DNA of 64,000 nucleotides. Source: DATHZQ01 sp965216945. GTDB lineage: Bacteria > Actinomycetota > Acidimicrobiia > Spongiisociales > UBA5794. The notes beneath the pieces are model-generated. The model did not search any database. It was not told the DNA's origin and saw only the letters and a list, made by a program, of their open reading frames with translations. The position numbers and the translations under genes are program-made. Below are positions 60,151 to 64,000 of the stretch, piece after piece. How positions within the stretch are numbered: position 1 is the first letter of the stretch; every line of letters begins with the position of its first letter. The stretch covers positions 1,798,001-1,862,000 of the forward strand of contig CBDCGU010000003.1 of the NCBI GenBank assembly GCA_965216945.1. Reading direction: 5' to 3'.

Positions 60151-60615
60151 TCAGCGGCGGTCGCCAAAGAATGCTCCGAGTAGTGCGGCGGACTCCTCCC
60201 CGCGGACCCCGCCGACCAACTCACATCGGTGGTTGAGCCGAGCATCCTGAGGGATGTTGTAGAGACTCCAAGCTGCTCCTGCCTTGAGGTCGGCGGCACC
60301 GAACACGATGCGCTCGAGACGAGCCCATACGGCCGCCATCGCACACATGGCGCAAGGTTCGAGGGTCACGACCAGGGTGTGGCCGCCCAAGCGCCAGTCC
60401 CTCCGCTCTCTCGTCGCCGCAGCCATCACGAGGAGCTCGGCGTGGGCCGTCACGTCGCCCGTCTCCTCTCGCCGGTTGTGATCAGCAGCGATGACATGCC
60501 CTGCCGCACTCAGCAGCACGGCGCCGACGGGCACGTCGCCGTGAGCCGCAGCCAACCCGGCTTGCTCGAGAGCGAGCCCCATCGCCTCGTCGTATTGCCC
60601 TTCCGCCCGTTCCAC
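60151..60615 (-). CDS. tadA: tRNA-specific adenosine deaminase TadA
   Basis: 154 aa cytidine-deaminase fold. Zinc motif VTAHAELLVM (His, catalytic Glu) and LEPCAMCAMAAVWARLERIV (two Cys), followed by FGAADLKAGAAWSLYNIPQD. Converts A34 to inosine in tRNA-Arg(ACG), essential for decoding CGN. Length and motifs are normal. Flanked on both sides by tRNA-Ser genes facing outward. Confidence 0.95.
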   Translation of the reverse strand: MERAEGQYDEAMGLALEQAGLAAAHGDVPVGAVLLSAAGHVIAADHNRREETGDVTAHAELLVMAAATRERRDWRLGGHTLVVTLEPCAMCAMAAVWARLERIVFGAADLKAGAAWSLYNIPQDARLNHRCELVGGVRGEESAALLGAFFGDRR

Positions 60616-60648
60616 CGCGTTGCAGCCTCTCTACACTGTCGGACCCTA

Positions 60649-60736
60649 GGAGGGATCGCATAGTCTGGCCTAGTGCGCACGCCTGGAAAGCGTGTATGGG
60701 TTTACGCCCATCGTGGGTTCGAATCCCACTCCCTCC
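60649..60736 (+). tRNA. tRNA-Ser (anticodon GGA)
   Basis: 88 nt, acceptor GGAGGGA/TCCCTCC, anticodon stem CACGC/GCGTG with loop CTGGAAA, variable arm and T-arm GTGGGTTCGAATCCCAC. CCA not encoded. Divergent from tadA. Confidence 0.96.
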
Positions 60737-60860
60737 GCGGCAACCCGATAAAATCGGGTTGCTTGGAGTTTGAGCTCCGCTCAAACGTCCCGGCCGATGC
60801 AATCGGCCGCATCTTCGACGAGTCGTGACAGGTTCGAACGTTGTCCCACTAGGACCGCGC
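60737..60860 (+). repeat. tRNA-Ser 3'-flanking repeat R7
   Basis: The same ~120 bp as R6 in the opposite direction, directly after tRNA-Ser(GGA): terminator-like hairpin GCAACCCGAT AAA ATCGGGTTGC, GTTTGAGC/GCTCAAAC, CGGCCGAT/ATCGGCCG, then GACAGGTTCGAACGTTGTCC and CACTAGGACCGCG. Differs from R6 at few positions. Confidence 0.85.
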
Positions 60861-60905
60861 CGGGGACTCCGTCCGATGGGTCGTTGTCTGGGTGTGCGGC
60901 AGCTC

Positions 60906-61688
60906 TCACTCCTTCGCATTCAGAATCAGCGGGCAGTCGCGGAAGGGGTGTTCGACGACCACCATTGGCTGGTCGTAGACGTCGGTGAGGAGGTCGGCTT
61001 GGAGCACGTCGCGTGATCCGCCGTCGGCTACTACCGCTCCTTGGTTCATGACGATGATCCTGTCGGCGTGCACGGCGGCCGCATTGAGGTCGTGGAGGAC
61101 TGCAACGACCGTCTTGTCTTGGCTGGCCAGTTCCACGGCCCTGTTCATGATGCGCTCCTGGTGCGCAACGTCGAGGGCCGTGGTGGGCTCGTCGAGGAGG
61201 ACGATTGGTGCGGCTTGAGCGATGATGCGGGCGAGGGACACCCGTGTCTGCTCCCCTCTGGACAGGGTGGCAAAGGGCCGGCCGGCGAATCGTGTGGTGT
61301 CGGTCTGGGACATCGCCTCGGCGACGGCTGCAGCATCTTGATCGCGCGTGTTGGTCTTGTCGCGGCGGTGGGGAAATCGGCCCATCTCGACGACCTGGGC
61401 AGCCGTGTAGGGGACGTCGGTGCGTTCACGTTGGCTGAGGATGGATCGTTCGAGGGCGAGGTCGCCGGGCAAGGCGCGGGAGGTGTTGATGCCGTTGACG
61501 AGGACTTCGCCGTCGCTCGGGGTGAGAATTCCAGACAGCAAGCCGAGGAGCGTCGACTTGCCCGCACCATTTGGTCCGATCACGGCAACGAGTTCACCCG
61601 GACCCACTTCCAGGTCGATGTCGGAGACGAGGACGGCATCTCGCACTCGGTATGTGACGGCGGTGGCGACGATCGTGGGATCAGACAT
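60906..61688 (-). CDS. hmuV: Haem ABC transporter ATP-binding protein HmuV
   Basis: 260 aa from ATG 61688. Walker A AVIGPNGAGKSTLLGLLSG, signature FATLSRGEQTRVSLARIIAQ, Walker B PIVLLDEPTTALDVAHQERI and the His switch VAVLHDLNAAAVHADRIIV. Energises haem import with the permease coded just upstream (8-bp overlap). Last gene of the operon. The family match to FecE/HmuV is clear; the haem substrate rests on HmuT. Confidence 0.9.
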   Translation of the reverse strand: MSDPTIVATAVTYRVRDAVLVSDIDLEVGPGELVAVIGPNGAGKSTLLGLLSGILTPSDGEVLVNGINTSRALPGDLALERSILSQRERTDVPYTAAQVVEMGRFPHRRDKTNTRDQDAAAVAEAMSQTDTTRFAGRPFATLSRGEQTRVSLARIIAQAAPIVLLDEPTTALDVAHQERIMNRAVELASQDKTVVAVLHDLNAAAVHADRIIVMNQGAVVADGGSRDVLQADLLTDVYDQPMVVVEHPFRDCPLILNAKE

Positions 61689-62721
61689 CGGCACGCTTGG
61701 AGAGGAGCCAGAGGAACACGGGTCCGCCGACGGCTGCGGTGACGAGGCCGACGGGTATTTCGATGGGTTGGATGGCGAGGCGGGCCAGAAGGTCTGAAGC
61801 GGCCACGAAGAGCGCTCCCGCGGCCATCGATGCCACCAGCAGATGACGGTGGAGCGGCCCGGTGAAACGAATGACGATGAACGGAACGAGCAGCCCAACG
61901 AAGGCGATCACCCCAGCTGCTCCAACCGTGGCGCCGACCGCGGCACCGACTGAGATGAGAATGACGGTTCGCACCAGATCGACGTCGATGCCCAGATGCC
62001 GGGCGTCGCTTTCTCCGAGCCGGAAGAGGTCGAGCATCCGTGCGGAAGCCAGCATCACGGCGGCGGCGATGACGACGAAGACCACCACGGTCCCGACGGC
62101 CCGCCAGGTTGAACCGGCGAGGCTGCCGAGCAGCCAGAACTCGATCGGTGGAACAGCGGCTCGGTCCGCCGCGAACACGACGAAGCCCACCCAGGCGCTG
62201 AGCGCGGCACCGAGCGCGACCCCAGAGAGGATGATCCTGGTTGGATCGATCGAAGCTCTGCGTGCGAGCCGGCGAATCGCAAACGCGGTGATCACCCCGG
62301 CCGCGACCCCGCCCGCGATCGCTCCTTGCACCCCACCGGCGGATGACCCGATGGCGGCCCCGATGGCCGCACCGGGGCCGATGCCCAGCAGATGCGGGTC
62401 GGCCAGGTTGTTGCGGAGTAGACCCTGGAGTACGCCGCCGGTCAGTGCGAGCGCCGCTCCGACTGTGAATGCGAGGAGCATCCGAGGCATGCGAATGCCC
62501 CACACCACGGCCTCGGCTCGAGCCGAGGGATCAGCGAAGAGGCCCAGTCCGAGCTTGCCGGCGAGCACACCCAGCACCTCACCCGAGGGCACCGCGACAG
62601 CGCCGAGCGACAGCGCTCCCCACGCCACGGCCAGGAGGAGCAACCCGGCGATGGGGCCGACCAAGCGACGCCGGCCGGCGAAGGGGTCGTTGTCGTGTAC
62701 GACGTCGTGCGTTCCGGTCAA
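61681..62721 (-). CDS. hmuU: Haem ABC transporter permease HmuU (FecCD family)
   Basis: 346 aa with about nine or ten membrane helices. FecCD landmarks: RMPRMLLAFTVGAALALTGG, LLRNNLADPHLLGIGPGAAI, LGIDVDLVRTVILISVGAAV and GVIAFVGLLVPFIVIRFTGP. Forms the inner-membrane channel. Overlaps hmuT by 4 bp and hmuV by 8 bp, so the three are coupled. Confidence 0.92.
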   Translation of the reverse strand: MTGTHDVVHDNDPFAGRRRLVGPIAGLLLLAVAWGALSLGAVAVPSGEVLGVLAGKLGLGLFADPSARAEAVVWGIRMPRMLLAFTVGAALALTGGVLQGLLRNNLADPHLLGIGPGAAIGAAIGSSAGGVQGAIAGGVAAGVITAFAIRRLARRASIDPTRIILSGVALGAALSAWVGFVVFAADRAAVPPIEFWLLGSLAGSTWRAVGTVVVFVVIAAAVMLASARMLDLFRLGESDARHLGIDVDLVRTVILISVGAAVGATVGAAGVIAFVGLLVPFIVIRFTGPLHRHLLVASMAAGALFVAASDLLARLAIQPIEIPVGLVTAAVGGPVFLWLLSKRADV

Positions 62722-63728
62722 CCCAGATCGGGATAGAGGTCGAGGACGAACTCGCCTAGGGCCTGTCCCACGCGCGGTCCCAGGTTGAAGAAGTACGCCT
62801 CGTCGTAGGCCAAGAACGCCCCGTTCTCCGCTGCTGGGGTTTCGGCCACTCCAGGCAAAGCCAAGAATGCCTCGATCCCACCAAGCGCCTCGAGCCCTGC
62901 CTCTGGCAAGACGATGACGTCGGGTGCGGCGGCCACCAGGGCTTCCGGTGTCAACGGTGCCGGCCCGAACACGCCCGTTTGGGCGCCGGCATCGACGGCG
63001 CCGGCGCCTTCGATCATGGCCTGGGTGGCCGTACCGGCGCCGAACAGGAACACCAGCTGCGGCCCTCGGACGTACACGAAAGCAACTCGAGGGTCCGAAT
63101 CGTCTCCGGAGGCGAGTTGCCGGGCTGTGTCGATCTCGCCCATGACCCGCTCGGCCAGTGCCGCACCCTCATCGGGCACCCCCAAGATCTCGGCGACCTG
63201 GCTGATCTTGGTCTCCACCCCATCGAGCGTCGTTTGAGTCTCCAGGATCACCACCGGGATCCCAGAGCCACGCAACTGCTCGATGGCCTCAGGCGGAGCA
63301 ACCTGGGTGTCTCCGATCACCACACTCGGCTCGAAACGCAGCACAGCTTCGGCCGTCAACTGCTGGGCGAACCCGACCGTTTGACCCTGATCGTTGAGGG
63401 CAGCCGCCTCCGGTGGATAGGTCGTGGTGACGTCCACACCCACGACATTGTCTCCCAACCCGAGCTCGAAGATGATCTCGGTCAGGTCACCATTCAGCGA
63501 CACGATCCGGGACACATCGGTGATGGTCGTCTCGACGCCATCCGCACCGATGAACACACGTCCGACGGCTGCTGTCGTCGTTGGAGCCGTGGTGGAGGTC
63601 GTCGTCGACGTGATCGTCGTCGCCGGTGCGCCGACCGAGGCCGTCGTATCTGCGGGGGCGTCATCCCCGCACGCTGCGACCGCCAACGCGGTGGCGACGG
63701 CAAGCGCCAGCACGGACTTGGTCCTCAC
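62718..63728 (-). CDS. hmuT: Haem-binding lipoprotein HmuT
   Basis: 336 aa. Lipobox ATALAVAACGDD with Cys20, a Thr-rich linker (TITSTTTSTTAPTTTAA), then a class III solute-binding fold: RIVSLNGDLTEIIFELGLGD, GVDVTTTYPPEAA, TVGFAQQLTAEAVLRFEPSV and APDVIVLPEAGLEALGG. The RIVSLNGDLTEI and TTTYPPEA motifs are those of haem-binding HmuT rather than of siderophore or cobalamin binders. Presents haem to HmuUV. Probably iron-regulated; no operator seen. Confidence 0.88.
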   Translation of the reverse strand: MRTKSVLALAVATALAVAACGDDAPADTTASVGAPATTITSTTTSTTAPTTTAAVGRVFIGADGVETTITDVSRIVSLNGDLTEIIFELGLGDNVVGVDVTTTYPPEAAALNDQGQTVGFAQQLTAEAVLRFEPSVVIGDTQVAPPEAIEQLRGSGIPVVILETQTTLDGVETKISQVAEILGVPDEGAALAERVMGEIDTARQLASGDDSDPRVAFVYVRGPQLVFLFGAGTATQAMIEGAGAVDAGAQTGVFGPAPLTPEALVAAAPDVIVLPEAGLEALGGIEAFLALPGVAETPAAENGAFLAYDEAYFFNLGPRVGQALGEFVLDLYPDLG

Positions 63729-63737
63729 GCGGTCACC

Positions 63738-64000
63738 TCACGTGGACCTGGTGGTCGATGGGGCGGTGCGCGCCCGCTGTGGCAGGTGAATGGAGATGGC
63801 CGCATCACCAGAAATGACCCGGTATCCGGCCCAGATCAGAAGCAATCCGATCAACTCGGTCACGTAGAGCACCTCGATGACCCCGGCTCTGGCGAAAGAA
63901 CCGCCAATCCCCGGCAGGATCGCACCCACCGCAATCAGGACGTTCCCCAAGACACGCGCCGAGGCGTCACCGCGACGCCAATACTTCCAAGCCGACCAGA
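63738..64000 (-). CDS. Membrane protein, N-terminus off the window
   Basis: At least 87 residues, open to the right edge. Contains WKYWRRGDASARVLGNVLIA, VGAILPGIGGSFARAG and VLYVTELIGLLLIWAGYRVI: two membrane helices and a cytoplasmic tail. It ends 9 bp before hmuT, so it is probably in the same operon. Family not recognised; an internal TTG at 63950 is not needed as a start because the frame continues past the edge. Confidence 0.65.
   Translation of the reverse strand, partial: WSAWKYWRRGDASARVLGNVLIAVGAILPGIGGSFARAGVIEVLYVTELIGLLLIWAGYRVISGDAAISIHLPQRARTAPSTTRST

Noticed and set aside
60001..60250. Frame starting with a GFEPTGPQKRP-type sequence, and the similar tail of the E2 recombinase
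   Set aside because: This peptide is the usual antisense translation of a tRNA-Ser gene and is not a protein domain.
1..64000. CRISPR array
   Set aside because: No set of regularly spaced identical repeats with unique spacers was found. The 24-bp repeat at 15967 is contiguous, and the PKD repeats are coding.

Overview
This is high-GC chromosomal DNA from an actinobacterium, possibly of the Acidimicrobiia type. The coding style, small-type SRP RNA, AfsR/SARP-like regulator, secreted PKD-repeat protease and haem ABC operon all fit. The exact taxon cannot be named from the sequence.

Layout. 1-12.3 kb is host-like: the 5' part of a large MalT/LuxR-type regulator, the SRP RNA, a secreted subtilase with four PKD domains, a secreted G8/CEMIP-like beta-helix protein, a frameshifted lipoprotein gene, an EthD-domain protein, a VapBC pair, a tyrosine-recombinase remnant, a Bcp/PrxQ peroxiredoxin and a DUF6226 protein. 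54.4-64 kb is host-like again: three tRNA-Ser genes (TGA, CGA, GGA), tadA, an AfsR/SARP-type regulator and an hmuTUV haem importer.

Between them sit two related ~21 kb elements in tandem. E1 (about 12.4-33.2 kb) and E2 (about 33.2-54.4 kb) each end in the same transfer module: a small unknown protein, two tiny proteins, a promoter with nested palindromes, a 53-aa protein, a VirD4/TraG-like ATPase, a 45-aa protein, a replication-relaxation protein, ArdA and a DNA methyltransferase, followed by a large serine recombinase. Both share the same terminal 24 bp. E2 ends at the 3' end of tRNA-Ser(TGA). E1 ends at a tRNA-like repeat (33.16-33.23 kb), and a second copy of that repeat lies at E1's left end (12.34-12.41 kb). 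The simplest reading is successive insertion at a tRNA-Ser locus. E2 carries an ImmR/ImmA-like switch (XRE regulator plus HExxH protease). E1 has lost that switch and the catalytic end of its recombinase in one deletion. In E2 the methyltransferase is broken by an IS3-family element.

Cargo. E1 carries a DUF2290/helicase pair, a winged-helix regulator with an unusual triplicated start, a three-Cys-motif protein/TcmP pair, and a compact six-gene operon (26.2 to 19.5 kb): PIG-L deacetylase, a membrane/winged-helix-like protein, an EgtE-like PLP enzyme, an amidohydrolase, a degenerate class II aminoacyl-tRNA-synthetase paralogue and a DIT1/PvcA isocyanide synthase fused to a GNAT acetyltransferase. 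An inositol-monophosphatase-family gene lies just downstream. I see no established pathway with this composition; it is the best candidate for an undescribed system. E2 carries a defence island: a zinc-hook AAA ATPase, a fused GmrSD-like DUF262/DUF1524 nuclease, a type II restriction-modification pair with an RHH regulator, and an unrecognised three-gene operon (small protein, membrane protein, GAF-like protein).

A family of imperfect-palindrome repeats that resemble a tRNA-Ser T-arm occurs at least seven times, at element ends and downstream of tRNA-Ser genes.
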